Shown: positions 36,568-49,374 of the stretch, one piece after another
Layout of the letters: each line of letters begins with the position of its first letter
How positions within the stretch are numbered: position 1 is the stretch's first letter
Source of the DNA: Chaetorhynchus papuensis
Taxonomy: Eukaryota; Chordata; Aves; Passeriformes; Rhipiduridae
Assembly: GCA_013396525.1 (NCBI GenBank)
Contig: VWYX01000836.1
Span: 310,795-374,794 of the forward strand
DNA length: 64,000 bases
Direction: 5' to 3'
Made by a program: the position numbers and the translations under genes
The notes under the pieces: model-generated
What the model saw: the letters and a program-made list of their open reading frames with translations, nothing else
Told to the model about the DNA's origin: nothing
Databases searched by the model: none

Positions 36568-39340
36568 CATATTTTCACTTACTGTTAGCTGATTCAAAAA
36601 ACTGCAAGTCAATTTTAAATATTTCAATATTGAGACCCAACTCACTTACTAAGAAGAGACTTGTTTTGATTTGTATCTGTATAACTTAGTCTAAAATGGC
36701 GTTAGGTGGAAACAGATAAGGTGCTAGTTTAAGTTCATTTTAAAGGGCATCCAGCTGAGATGATGCTGTAGATGGAAATATTTCAATTCAGCAACTATAA
36801 AAGGGTACCTAAGTACTGTTTGCTTGTTGGTTTTTTGTGGTTTTTTTTTTCCTTTGGGTTTTGTTTTATCTTGGTTTTTTTTCATTTAGCCTTTGAAGAA
36901 CAAAAATTAGTCAGGACTTCCTTCAAAATACTTATTACAGAACAAAAAAGGGAGAGATACACAAATACAGACAAACATACTAGGAGCTTAAATGGTTTCC
37001 TAGGACAAAGTCGTCATCATGGTAATATATTAACTTGTGCTAGGGTTACCCTCCACCTTTGCCTTGTAGTTCCTCAAGTACCCTCATCCGGACTTACAGA
37101 ATTCTTAGCATTCCTAGGACGAGCCTTATTGCTACAGAAAAAAATTAGCATGGAAGCACTCAAAATAGTAAGAAATGTCAGTGCTTGGCATTAATTTTAA
37201 AGTGAAGATCCTAGCAACATTGATTATTTTCAGATATTTCAACATTTTCGAAGCCACAAAATGACCTCTCTCAGGCTTTCAAAGGCTATTTTGAGATTAT
37301 GTGAACTCTTTGTAAGAAGAGTCCTTGAGGATTCCCTGCCATTTTTGATCCAAATGTGTAGCTTTCATATTGATTGAATTGAAATTTTCATGAGAAGAAA
37401 TCTTGTAGCATCTTTCTCTTTTATACCTCTGGGTAAATCTCTGCTCCTCACATCTCGATTAAATCAGCGTTGACCTTGCAGTTCTCAGTAGAAAACTCAA
37501 AAGTTCGTCTTGTCACATTTTTCCCCTGCTGTTTTCAAGAAGCTGTTGTGCTCTCTAGAACTGTAGGATCAAACCTTCAAAAATATATCCAAAGCACACC
37601 ATGGACAAATTACAAATACAGTATCTATATTAAAGGTAACTATTTGTACAACTCAACATGCTTCTTCTGGAAACAGTTAAAATCATACAGAAGTTCATCA
37701 GAATGAATTCTACAGTCCTCATTTGCACTATTTGCTAACCTCAAGCCTCCTTAAATTTCTGTCTAGGAAGGTGCTGTGCCATGTGCCAGGCTGGACTTGA
37801 TGGTGGGGATTATTGAGATAGAGCAGAAGCATTATAGATAAAACAGGTGTACCATAAGCAGGTTTGATGCCAGTCAGCAACTGGCTCTTGTAACAACTAC
37901 TTGGTGTAGAGGACAAGCTGCACAGGAGTATGTGAAGACCTGGACATTAGGGTTTTTTTTCCTTCCTCTCTGCAGAGGGGCTTCTGCACATAAGCATTTC
38001 ATACAAAGCACAGAACATAGACCTATAGTGAAGGTGATGCTTCCTGAATCCTGGAGGGATATTTTTACAGAACATTCCTGAAGAGGGAATGAATAATACA
38101 AAGACAGGTATAATTGATTTGAAGGCACTATATTTTCTATGTTACTCTCCACATTTTATTGAGCATTTACTCAAAAAGAAATTGTAGCATATTTTGCATT
38201 TTGATTATTCTCACTTTCAAAAACAGACTTCTCAAGTAGTTTTAATAGCTCTTTGTATTTTGTCATATATCTAGAAATAAGGTACAGGTGTTTTATTTTT
38301 CACTTCTTCCATTTTTTGTACTGGAATTTAAAAAATCCCCTTTATTATGTGCTGGAACTTAGGCCATACTATATTCCTAGAGTACAATGGACCAAAACCC
38401 TCAAGCCCATTCAGTTAGGTTTGCTAACATTTATGCTTTTAACTACTGCGTGATTTTCAGAGGCTTCTGTTCTATTACCTTGAAGGGCTTCTCCTTCCTA
38501 AGAAGCAGTTTTGTAAGGTTAGGTATTTCAGAGGCTTCTTAAAGCCCTGGTCAGGGGGGACTGTTAGTTGGGTTTGAATTTTTTGTTGGCTTTGAATTTG
38601 TTGTATTTGGATGAGTATTAATATAATGTATGTTATGGATTGGGTTCTTCAGTAAAACATGTTCCTTCAGGCATTCTCCCCAAGACTACAGAAGGCATAT
38701 CCAAATTCATTACTCCCTTTCAATTTACAAGCCAAGTAAGATGCTCTGACTGGCTATTTTTCATCTTTCTTGAGGGCATTTGGTGTATATGAGTGCAGAT
38801 GTTTTTGCTTAGCTCTGTCTTTGATAATATGTGTATTACAGTAGAGTTTACAGGATCAAAGACAGAGAGACATAATAAATTCTTTATGTCCTCTAAGCAG
38901 TTTTTTTTGTTTCCAGTCAGACTGGAATATGTATGTTGATTATAATTTCTTCTACAGATATTAAAGGGGGATAAGAAGAGTTGATACTTGGTTTTCATTT
39001 TGCTAAAACTGTGGCCTGATAAAAGCAGGACATAAAGCAGAAATGAGGTCTGAAAATCTGGGACTCAGAAGTTGTCCAGTCATAGCCCGATGTGCTGTGC
39101 TTAACAGAAATAGGTCATGTATTCGGCAGAAGAAGTATTAAAGCAGCAGGCATTTGTACCAGTTTGGGTGGGTTTGTTCAGTTGTCAGTAGCTGGTACAG
39201 AAAGATGCTGGATACAAAGTCTATGTATATATTACAAGGAGTATAAAGCAATTATTGTGTAGGCAGCACACAGAAGCTAGGTGGGATTTAATGAGCTCTC
39301 AGGCTAAGCACCAGTCCATAGGCATTAATTAGAGCTGGCT
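36568..39340. other. Unique noncoding DNA with a T-rich tract
   Basis: No gene. A T/G-rich tract at 36825-36883 produces the hydrophobic Phe-rich part of a 140-codon frame (36772-37194), which is therefore artefactual. A 14-base sequence, TTTCAGAGGCTTCT, occurs twice near 38456 and 38528. Confidence 0.5.
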
Positions 39341-39525
39341 CTGAGGCCGGGCACGAGGCACCTCCGGCCAGCGTGGGCCCGGCAGGAAGGGTCAGCAGCC
39401 TATCCAGGGCCTGGTGGGACGGGTCAGCCCCTGCAGCCCCCGGCTGCGGCTCCGCTGCGCGGCTGAGCTGCCGTCTGCCACCAGCTCTGTCATCGCTGCT
39501 GTCACTGCCAGCTCGGATCCGTGAC
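39341..39525. other. Isolated CpG-dense, GC-rich patch
   Basis: About 15 CpG fall within roughly 180 bases and local GC is near two thirds, while kilobases on each side are AT-rich with almost no CpG. On the minus strand an ATG-started frame (39530 down to 39288, 80 codons) crosses the patch; it is Ala/Gly/Arg/Pro-rich with no domain, as expected from composition. Alternatives are a small CpG island marking a transcript start, a first exon, a constrained element or a GC-rich transposon scrap. The patch is certain; its role is unknown. Confidence 0.55.
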
Positions 39526-40529
39526 CTCATGATTCCCAGCTCCCTTGACTAGCATCCACGGCTTTTCCCTTTAGGGTTTTATACCTCGCTCTGATGGTGC
39601 AACTTTCCCTCTTGAAAGTCAGCTTACTTTTCTTGCCGTCTTGAATTCTCGCACTAGTAGCAAGCCCCAGCTCAGCAACTGTACCCATTTGTAATTTTAA
39701 TTTTCTCACCTTTCTTCTCTTTCACACAGCTCTTTTTCCTAACTTAGTCATTTTCTCACAAGCCAGAGGCACAGTAACACAGTTGGGTTGGATCAGAGCT
39801 GGGCCTCAAGTCCTGGAAGCACGGCCAGCCAGGGCCCTGGGAGTCAGAGGGGAAGCTTACAAAGCATCGCTGTTAATTTTTGCTATACCCTATTTTTTTT
39901 TACTGTTAATATTTAGTTTTATCAATTTCTTGACAACTAAACAATAACATTTCTGAACATTTTGTTTGTGGAAGCATAGCATTACATCCTGCTTTCCTCC
40001 TAGTATCAATATAGGCAGTTGTTCCGTATTGACCAATATTTCATCTTTCCACATTGACCTGTATTTCTGTATTGACCTATTTCATCTTTCCCTACATTTT
40101 TCAACCATTTACATTGTTTTCTTTTCATAACCAATTTCAGGTGCATAGCATATTTTATAGGCTTATAATAAAAATTTTAACACCAGAAAATGTATGTATT
40201 GCATGCATTACAGAGGAAAGTAAGTAGTATTTCCATGAGGTAAATGGAAAATCTGTGTTTTCATTCCACAGCATAACTATGTTATCTTGCTGTGTTCACA
40301 GAAGCAGTCCTTATAAATGTATATAGATGGAAGTGCTGAAAATACCCAGATATTCAGTGAATTGGTTATTTTAGTATAGGTTTACATTTGGTACAGATTC
40401 CCTTTTTGAATACAGATTTCTCTATTTCAGTGGATTTTGTATACTTATGAAAATTACTACTCGGGTTACATAAATTTAGTCTGAGGTCATTATATGGGTA
40501 ATTTGTTACTTAGTAAAGTAGTTTGCCAG
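39526..40529. other. Noncoding DNA with imperfect tandem ATTGACC units
   Basis: No gene. AT-rich apart from the first 200 bases bordering the CpG patch. The tandem units at 40025-40091 are listed separately. Confidence 0.5.
40025..40091. repeat. Three imperfect ATTGACC..TATTTC tandem units
   Basis: ATTGACC followed by a TATTTC occurs three times in 67 bases (starting near 40028, 40053 and 40070). The first and third copies extend into CATCTTTCC. Spacing is irregular because of indels. Probably a decayed minisatellite. Confidence 0.6.
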
Positions 40530-40770
40530 GTTATGAGACATTAATCCTCCAATAGGTCTTTAATTAGGAGAGATGAACTAAATAATTCATAGCAAGACTT
40601 GGCCTGAAAACATTTATACTACTCGATTATACCATTTTACATGCAGTGACAAATTGTTTTGGTGTAGTCTGGAAATAGCAGGACTTAATTAATTGCTTCC
40701 AAGGTTTTAGACATCTCTGATAGGTTCTTTAAATGCATTAGATTGGAAATTCATACAAAGGCTAAAAATA
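40530..40770. other. Candidate conserved noncoding element (weak)
   Basis: TAATTAGGAG, AAATAATTCA and TTAATTAATTGC cores are packed in about 240 repeat-free bases. The density of homeodomain-type sites is suggestive, but AT-rich DNA produces these by chance. Confidence 0.2.
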
Positions 40771-43700
40771 GAGTTCAAGTCCTTGGGGTTAAAAAGCTGA
40801 GATGAGAAGGGAGCTTGCAGAAAAGAGCAGGAAGAAGCTGAAAGAGGAGAAGAATGGCAGCTAACTAGCATGTCCAATTCCCCAAATATTATTTTTGCAA
40901 AACTGAGCTGGAAATCCTTAAATACGGGAAACGTCGTGGTTTTACATTTGAGTAAAAGGAATGTGCCTTTTCTGTATCTGGTCCATTAGATGGAAGAGGT
41001 GGCTGAGAAAGGCACCCTGAATAGTATAAAGAGCATACAGACAAGTGGAAAAAAAAAAAAAGTGAGATGTTTTTCTACTCTGAAATCACATTGCAGATGA
41101 AATCAACTAAATTAAAATAATTTATTAGAATGGAAGGAGATATGGCTTAAAAAAAAAAAAAAAAGCCAAACCCAAGCAAAATAAGCTGGATTTTGTAGTA
41201 ATCCAAGGATCAGTTTATGTCATTAAGTGGTGTCTTCAGATGATGAATTGGTGAATCATGTTGCTATTGCACGTACAGCTAGTGGGAAGAGCAAATAGCA
41301 AAGGATTACAGTCATATGATCATTTATAGCTGAGAAAAAAAATCCCTTTTTGGTAAGAATATTTACCAATTTATGCCGTGAAGGAGGGCATTTTTTCTAC
41401 GAATTGGATACCACACTGAACACTTGAATTGTGAGCTCTAAAAGATGGAAATTCATCACCCCAAGCCTGGAATTAATCCCTGAAAATGATCCTTTTGAGT
41501 ATGGACAAAAAACTAATTTTTTTCTTTGCGGTCAAGTTGCTGACCTTTACATGTAGCCTCGCAGCTGGAGCACTCATCCAGTGCTCTCAACTCTGCCTTT
41601 AGTTTCCTCTATGGCTTGAGAAGACTCACATGCTCATTGCTTCCTCTCAAGAGGGCATCTGGGTTCAGTAAAAGGAGCTGCACCATTGGGCTGAATGCAG
41701 CTGTGGGAGACCAGAAAATGAGCAATCAAAAGGGAAAGTAATGGAAAAGATAAGTCATTTGCAGGCTACGTGATGGGAAAGGGCAGTTTGAACACCATAC
41801 AGACTGAAAAGCATGTTTTATCTATGACTGCTTCCTGACTTTTTGCTGCAGATAACTGCTGTGTACCTACAGCAGACCTTGAGGTTATACCTGTTTAATT
41901 TATTGGTGTGGATATGGTTTGTGGGGACACCTGGAAGTTTGTGAAACGTCCTGTCTGAGTCCAGGCCCCTATCTTCCACTTAAACTGCATGTTAGGTACC
42001 TTAGCACTTGGGCTGCTTTAGACCTTCGTCACTTGAGTTCCAGGTTCCCTGTCAGTTTGTGAAAGTACCGAACTGAAAAGCTCCTGTGCCTAAAGCCACT
42101 GGCATTAGGAACGGTGCCACTGAGGACAGCAACGGATGTGACAACAACAGGGGGTGTCTGAATGGAAATAGGAAGGGAAACAGTAGTAGCCACCCAAAAG
42201 CCACTATTGCTGCAGTGTGCATACCTAGGCTCATTCGTAATAGATTTCACTGGTAACTATTTGTAGGGATCCTAGAATTCGCAGAATATCTGCTGCTTCT
42301 GGGATGATTTTAGACATCTGTAAAAAATTCCAAACATATTTAATAAAGGATCTGACATCCCCCTCGGAAGCAAAACATCTCTATGTATTATAAAAAGGTA
42401 GTGATTGCAGGGATGCAAGAGGTAGAAGAGGAGGAACCTGTAAGGTCTCAGCAAAGCAGTGTAGTTGTATCAAAAAGGATAAGTAGTTGAAGAGTAGACT
42501 TACTGATTCTCTTTGTCCAATGCACATATGTGAGGTAGGTTGAGGCTGAATTTTACGGGTTACATGTGAGTGAAGAAATAGCATTTCACAACTTCAAAGC
42601 AATTGCTTTATTTCATAATCATCCAAAATCAGATTAAATGTTCTTGTTCCATTTTCCACTCAGAAACACATTTTTACAGAACCTACTTTTTAGCAAGACG
42701 GGGCACTTAGAAGGAACTGCAGCAAACTCTTTCAATTCACTTATCAAAGCAGCGCCCATTATAAAACAACAATAGATGTTAACAAAAGGAAGTTAATCTG
42801 TATTCTATAAATAAAAAGCTAGAGAACATCAAAGCTACTTGCAAAATCTTAATGTTTCTTTTAAGTTTCATTCAGTTTCGCCTATTTGCATACATGTGAT
42901 GAAAGTTTATTTAAGAAGCCCAGTTAAAATATTCCGCATTAGGGAAAAACAAAAAAACAGCCTTCATAGAGGAGAAGTAAGAAAAGTGCAGCTGAGTGAG
43001 GAAGATGTCAGAAACAGCTTAGCTGTCAGTAGCTGTGATATGTTGCTGAGGCAAAACCCTGCAGGCAGGCTTTATTTGGCTGCTGCTTTCCTCAGCATGA
43101 GAGGTGAGCGCCCTGAGCAGCTCCAGCAGCACTGCTGGTAGGAATCACAGGAGCACACTCTGTCCCTCCAGCATCCACAGCCCCAATGCCTGCCCGAAGC
43201 TGAGCCTGGATTTCAAACTAGCTGATGCCACCAGCATTGTTCCTCTCAGTTCACCTGAAAAAAACATGAGCTGTCAGTCTTGTTGGGCCTGCTTCTGCTT
43301 TGGATCCTGCTGCAGGTGTCCTCAGCTGTTTAGAGTTTGTTCTGAAGAAATTAATTGATAGAATTGATGGCTGCTCCTGTGCCGCTGGCAGTAAGAGCAG
43401 TACCAGTGGCATTAAAGAACACATGCCAAGATAGCACTAAAACAGTGTGTACCTGAAGTCTTTAAACCAAAGTCAAGAAGAAAAAATTAAAGTGAGTCTC
43501 TCAAGACAAATTGACAGTGGAGGGGTCTAGTAGAAAAGTGTCCTCTGCCAAGATGAGCCATTACATTTAAAGGATGCAGGGCAGAGGCAGCCATACCAGT
43601 AGAATTCAGCGTGATCTCTCACACTGTAGCCTGGCTGCTGAGAGACAACTTTGGGCAGTGGCAGACACAGTCCAAGTTTCCTTCCCTGCAACAGAGCCCA

Positions 43701-44518
43701 TAAAACCTGAGATAGGTATCCTTCCATTGCCTGTGTGGTTCTCTGAGGACTTTTTTATTGCAAATCTTGTTGTGGTATCTGGTATCTCAGTTTGATGTGT
43801 AGATTTTTTGAGGACAGAACAGGTGCGTGGTTTGCCTGCTTGGAGAACCTACCAAGAAAACTGATGGGGAAATCCTGCACTGATGCCACTCAGAGGTTAA
43901 TTGCTAGTTATGCCATAGGTGAATTCAGCCTTTGAAATTGTTTGAATGTAAGTTAAGCTGACTTGTATTATTTATGGTTCTTCAGAAAAATTCTTACAGC
44001 TGGATAATACAGGTACCATTCTGTTCTTTTTACTTTGTTTGGAAAAAAACCCCTTAGCACCCAAACCAAAGAGCCATCTTCAAAATATTAGACTGTGTTG
44101 TCATATATTTCTTTGTTATCCTCAGTAAGAATGTTACAAAAATCAAGAATATTGACCATTTCTTGAACTACTTAAGTATATTTTGCATTTCTCTTATTTT
44201 CACACCATTACTTACATGCATATAACCATCCTAAGTGTACCACTGCAGTCGTGAGATGGATCTTAAAACAAGAAGATCTTGTATAACTCAAGCCAGGTTT
44301 GCATATTTTACTGTTTGTAGGAACACTTATTCAATATTGGGAATGTCAAGAAATATAAAATCTTACAATGAAAGGGTTTAAAAAGGAAAAAAAAAAGAAT
44401 AAAAGGCTGAGCCTTGCAGGAGCAGCCACACACAGCCTCCTTGGGGGTTCTGTGCTGCTTTTGAGGCACAGATGTGTGTTGGGGAATATATAAAAGTCAA
44501 ATTGAACACAATGCATCA
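40771..44518. other. Unique noncoding DNA
   Basis: No gene is supported. A-runs occur at about 41049-41061 and 41149-41164. A CpG-retaining stretch at about 42020-42240 (five CpG) is open in two overlapping minus-strand frames of 60-73 codons without domains. A short palindrome CCAGCAG/CTGCTGG lies at 43123-43138. Confidence 0.45.
41149..41164 (+). repeat. Poly(A) run
   Basis: Sixteen A, not preceded by recognisable transcript-derived sequence. Confidence 0.8.
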
Positions 44519-44564
44519 TATAGATATAGACAGGTATAGATTAGATATAGATATAGATAGATAT
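44519..44564. repeat. Imperfect (ATAGAT)n microsatellite
   Basis: TAGATA and ATAGAT units are repeated with a few interruptions over about 46 bases. Confidence 0.8.
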
Positions 44565-45395
44565 GTATTGAACTTTTAAAGAGCTCTTGTCTTCCATGAA
44601 AAACTCTTCTGTGTCTATGAATCAGGAAAGGCTGAAAAACACTGAATTGGCAAATAGACAGCTGTTGGTATTATCTGAATTGTGGTGTTTTCACTTCATC
44701 CTGGTTGTAGTGTGGAGAGAAGTTTGAAAGGATGTCTCTTACACTTCCTAGCTATAACACTGCATTAACTTTTGGATAGAAATAAATCAAGTGGTAATGC
44801 TGCTTTTGTGGAAATACAGTATCCATGATTACTGGTAGTTAAGGAAATAATTCACTCTCTTCAGAAACTCTTGACTCTGCCTTCATTTGCTGCTGGTTGT
44901 CAAAGACGAGAGATACTGTGTAAAATACCTGCATAATAAAGTAATCTGTAAAACTAGTGGTTATATTCAGAAGTCACATTCAGAGTGCTCTGTGTTCAGA
45001 ACATTAGGTAGCATATTGTAGCTCCATGGCTCTGGGTGTGTGCTAAATTTACTCACCAATATTCAGTGTTTTAAAAGCTTAATTAGGCTGGAAAACAGAG
45101 CTAATTTTTAAACTGCCTTCTGGTACCCTTGCAGAAATGTTTCAAAAGTGAAATAAAGCTTTTGAAGCCTGCCTGTACTGAGCCCCTCAAGGTGGTGTTT
45201 CTTGATAGCTCCTGCCAGACTTCTGCACAGCCAGATCATCTGGTGGATTAAAGTTGGTCTGTAATTAGGCACAGTTATGTGCCTGGTCTCTGCTATGGGA
45301 TGGCAGCCATCCAGCAGCGACTTTAACCTTCACAAAGCTTCCTGAAATTTACTTTTTTAAAATTCAGGTGTGTAACACAAATGCCCTCCTTCCTG
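44565..45395. other. Unique noncoding DNA
   Basis: No gene, repeat or clear motif is visible. Confidence 0.5.
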
Positions 45396-45869
45396 TCACC
45401 CAAGTGCCACTACCTCAGACTTCCTTCTGTGTACTGACAGTTCTTCTTCAGTGCCTCTCAGTGTGTTAAAGCCGTATCTCTCTGAGATGGTGTCGTCCAC
45501 AGAGACCTTCATGAGAACTCCCATGAGCAAAGAGTACTGAAAAAATGTATAGTAAGGTTGTAATGGGATGTCTTCTGTGCAATCCGTGCCTTCTGCCCAG
45601 AGGAAAGCCATCTCACTGCCCTTTGTTGGATATGACCTGACCCTGACACTATAATTCTTCAGCCACTGACGTTTCTCTCTGCAGTATTTGTTTATAACTT
45701 TGCATGGGGATCTTTTCACCCTCCTTGGCCTGTTACTAGACTGAGAAGTACTGATGGAGGAAGCTTCATTAAAATAATAGTTGGAAAAGAAGGAAGAGGG
45801 AGATGAAGTTCGCTTCAGTCTGCAGAACAACCTCCTTTGACTGGCTTGTAAAACTAACTTTTATTAAAA
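45396..45869 (-). other. Unassigned open reading frame, possible exon (not recognised)
   Basis: The minus-strand frame is stop-free for about 158 codons, ending at a TGA (45396-45398). There is no ATG before residue 74 of the 144-codon version (45609-45611), so as coding sequence it would need to be an internal exon or a fragment. Minus-strand signals fit this: a pyrimidine-rich TACTTCTCAG acceptor just before 45740 and a GAG/GTAGTG donor at 45414 would frame a 109-codon exon. The product is hydrophilic at first (NRPRRVKRSPCK), then mixed. I recognise no domain. A frame this long is about what chance allows once in 64 kb, so confidence is low. Confidence 0.22.
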
Positions 45870-46165
45870 ATGCAATTTAAAAAAATACTTTGAGATGTCT
45901 GTGAACAAGAGTCTATGAAACATTCAGTGGTCTCTAGTGTGAAATACATTTTGCAGTGGTCTTTAGGCCTGCATTGTTTGGGCTTCCTGCCTGTAAGTGC
46001 TGTGTGCCTGGACCTAGTTTTGGTGTAGAGAGCTCTGTCTGTCCCTTGGTACAGCCATAGCTGGGTGAAATATAGACTGAATTTGTCCTGTAACAACAAC
46101 ATAATAATGAGAGAAATTGATAGTTCTATAACTTCTGATACTTCTTTAATGGTATATTCCATCAT
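45854..46165 (-). other. Second unassigned minus-strand open frame adjacent to the first
   Basis: An ATG-started frame of 103 codons ends at TAG where the neighbouring frame begins in a different register, so 45396-46165 is open almost end to end on one strand with one shift. This could be a frameshifted pseudogene or simply coincidence. The N-terminal third is hydrophobic (SLIIMLLL) and the middle is basic. There is no recognised domain. It lies just 3' of the minus-strand CR1 fragment. Confidence 0.15.
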
Positions 46166-46199
46166 AATGGCAACTAATCAATCTCTCTAAACCAGCTAG

Positions 46200-46542
46200 G
46201 ATTCAAAGAATTTAGGTTGGAAATGACCTTAAAGATCATCAAATCCAACCATTAAACTAACGTGGCCAAATTCACCATTTATCCAGGTCCCTAAGTGCCA
46301 CATCTAAAGGTCTTCTAAATACCTCCATGGATTGGCACACAACCACTTTCCTGGGGAGCCTGTTCAAATGCCTGACCACCCTTTTGGTGAAAAAATTTTT
46401 TCTGATACCCAAGGTATACCTCCCCTGTCACAAATTGAGACCTTTTCCTCTTGCTGCATTGCTTGTTAGTTGGAAAAGGATCTGATCCCCCACCTGGCTA
46501 CAACCTCCTTTCAGGCTCTTGTAAAGAGTGAGAAGATCTCCA
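46200..46542 (-). mobile_element. CR1 LINE, 5'-truncated 3' end
   Basis: The minus strand reads as the typical CR1 3' region, ending in the hallmark TTGATGATCTTTAAGG..TTTCCAACCTAAATTC segment. On the plus strand this appears as AGGTTGGAAATGACCTT at about 46214. The terminal ATTCTATG-type octamers are degraded to ATTCTTTGAATCC. Only about 340 bp remain, covering the end of ORF2 and the 3' UTR; 5' truncation is normal for CR1. It is noncoding and inactive. No target-site duplication is expected for CR1. Confidence 0.9.
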
Positions 46543-49352
46543 GTTATCATTTAGGCTACAAGACTACCTACATGTGTAGATCTCTCTTATACTGATGTAT
46601 TTATTTTTTGGACCTTTGTGGTATTAATTCAATGCTATTGGAGTGTAGTAGTATAGTATATATCAGGTGTTTGTGTGGCCAGACCCCGATGGCAAATGTC
46701 CTGTATGGCCTGGGATCTCTCACATCTGAATAAGGCAGATTATCTTTTGCTAAGAAGTGTCCAGGAGCCATGAAATCAGTGGGGGTGTTAAAAAAGCAAG
46801 GAATTGGGTTTACAAAAGACAGTCTTTAGCAGATGACTTGGCAGTGATAGCTGCTGGAACCAGCTGTCAAAACCTAAAGAATATGTTGATTTGGTGTAGC
46901 AGCTTTTCTCTTTTAATTGTTCCTTTTATGTATTGCAGACTTTTCTGTCTGAATGTGAATAATTGTATTATATACTGCACTGTGCTATTGTAACTATGGG
47001 TAAAAGGTGATAAATGTGAGAAAGGGACGAGAAGTGGTGAGAGATGCATTACATAATAAATCACTTTCAGGTCTTGCAGATAATAAATACTTGTAAAATG
47101 AAAATATTTCCTTAGGTTTCACTACTTGTCAGTTAAAGTTCTGCCATATTCTCCATAATGGGAGGCAGGAAAGGCCATGCTGGATTATTTCCTTGAATAA
47201 AACTTATGAAAAATCTTTTAAATGAAAACCTTCATTCCACAAATCATCCTTTGCTTATTACATCTTAGTAATAAAAGAAGAACATGTTCACAAGTTGATT
47301 AGGTAATTCTTATTATTAAATTGCTGTTTTCAAACAAAAATTACCTTTTATCCCATTTATTGGGGAACCAGCTTTAAGACACATTAAACTACAGCTTTTG
47401 TGCAGGCGCTGTAAAGCTGCTGACCACAAAGATGATCTTCAGTTTGTTTGCTCTCTACAACCCTTATTATAGGCAGCTGGCTGCTTGATAAGCTTTTGGG
47501 GAGAGGAGGGGGTCTCTCATATTTTGGCTCAGTCTTCCCTGGTCTTTCAGTCTCTGCTGCATGTTATTAAGTCAGCTTTACAAAGCTTTTGCTCTGCTTA
47601 AATTCTGTGCATAAAGAAGGATGAATGAGAAAGGGTTTTAAGTTAAAGATTGTCTGCTGAAGATTGTGCAGCAGTCTTATTACATGGGGTACTGTGTCAG
47701 TGTTATCTTTAGATGTTGAATAAGATGATTTTGTTTTAATTAAGTTATTTTAGAGAATGTAAACTTGCTATTTTCAAATTTGATTCTTATCTCCATTATA
47801 GTTCTATTACTAGTTTTCTAGTAATGGCATTTTTATATTAAATAAACTCCTGGCTTCTTTCTGAGCTCCTCTCATCGTGCTAAAAAACATGCGAAGTGCA
47901 AACAAGGATCTAACTATGCTGACATTTGAAAGAAGGAGAAAGACATCAGAGGAATACAGTGCTGTTTGAGAAATGCTTTCACCTGCTGTCTTTTATGTTT
48001 CTTCTTTTCTGCTCAGAGATGTTTTTTCAGTGCAGAATTTTTAACATTGCTTTAAGTGGTTTTTATTGGTAATTATCATGGTAGGGAGTTATCTTAGAAT
48101 ATTGGCTTTTGCTATAAGACATTTAATATTTTCCTTCAGCATTTGAAAGTACTTAAGCATCTGCTTTTTTCTGTAGATCAGTTTCTCCTTTTTGTGTGAA
48201 AGTGAAAATAGAAATCTTACTGAAGACTTTAGCTGTGTATTTTTTCCAGCTGTAGTTTCTCAATAATCAGTCATTGCATACCACAGCTATGGTACGTGAA
48301 TTGTGCTTTCAGTGTATTTTATTCCTATAGTATTCTGTACTATGTAATTTACAGCAGTGCTATACAGGACAGAGATGCCTCATTGTTTTACACTGGGAGT
48401 AGAGTCTATCTTAAAGCATTCCCAACACAGGCATCCACATGTGGACCAGATGTGTAGATCCCCCCCCTTTGTAGTCATGCAGAGGAAAAAAGCCATTCTA
48501 GGATGTGGTCAAGGTCATCCTAAGGTTAGTGCCAAAAATATGATAGGAGTGTTTGTTTCTTTCCATTGACAGTAAAAGTCATCTAGAAGTTGTCATTCTG
48601 TAGACATTTAAAGTTAAAGTAACATTTCTATCAACCATCCTCTCAGCTGTGGGAAGTGCAGAGATACAGAGTTGAGAGCATTGCTTACTGACGGTCCTAA
48701 TGCCTCTGTGTGTTCAAGTTAATTGCTGTGTGGTTTTTAAGCTCTTTTGAAAGAAAACATTGTGGGTTTAGGACAAGAGGGATTGGCTTCTAGGTGGGTG
48801 ATAATTTTTAAACAGTAGCTATGCCTTATGGCTTGATACCTAGGGATGTCGGAAATAGCACAGTGAAAAAGAGAGAGAGGGATTTGTGGGCAGAGGGCAG
48901 GTGAAGATACTCAGAAGCACCAAGTAAAAGCTATTTATCAAGTGGTTTTACTGCCCAAGGAATTCAATTTATTCTGTGGGTAGTTACCACGTAACATTTT
49001 TTTTGCTGTGGTTCATCATAAGCTGTGCCTCTGTCATGCCACATGAGGGGGACAGGGTAGGCAGTGACTTCTGTCCCTGTGCAGGACAGTGGCAGAAGCC
49101 CATAATTTTCCATGGAGCTTCTCATGAGGCTTTGTAGAGGATCTTAATGGTGTCGTGCTTTACCCAAGATTTTGTGGAATACCTCTGTCTTCAGTTTCAA
49201 AGAATTACAATAGATTTGGATTTTTTATGCTCTGATTGCTTGATGACCTGAATGCAACCTCTCTGCTACTGTCAGTGATGTACAAGACCCTTGGAATTAT
49301 AAAACACAAGCTCTTTTTGTTTCATGTGATGAAGTATCAAATGAAATAAATT
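46543..49352. other. Unique noncoding DNA
   Basis: No gene is supported. About 47330-47620 is repeat-free with mixed composition and could be constrained, but no specific signal supports that. Confidence 0.45.
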
Positions 49353-49374
49353 GGGATTTGGGTTGGGTTGGGGG
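49353..49374 (+). other. Canonical G-quadruplex motif
   Basis: G-runs at 49353-49355, 49360-49362, 49365-49367 and 49370-49374 have loops of 4, 2 and 2 bases. This is the tightest G4 match in the window. It starts a T/G tract that continues to about 49404. Confidence 0.8.

Noticed and set aside
36772..37194. 140-codon plus-strand frame with an apparent membrane segment
   Set aside because: The hydrophobic part is the translation of a T/G-rich tract; the rest has no domain.
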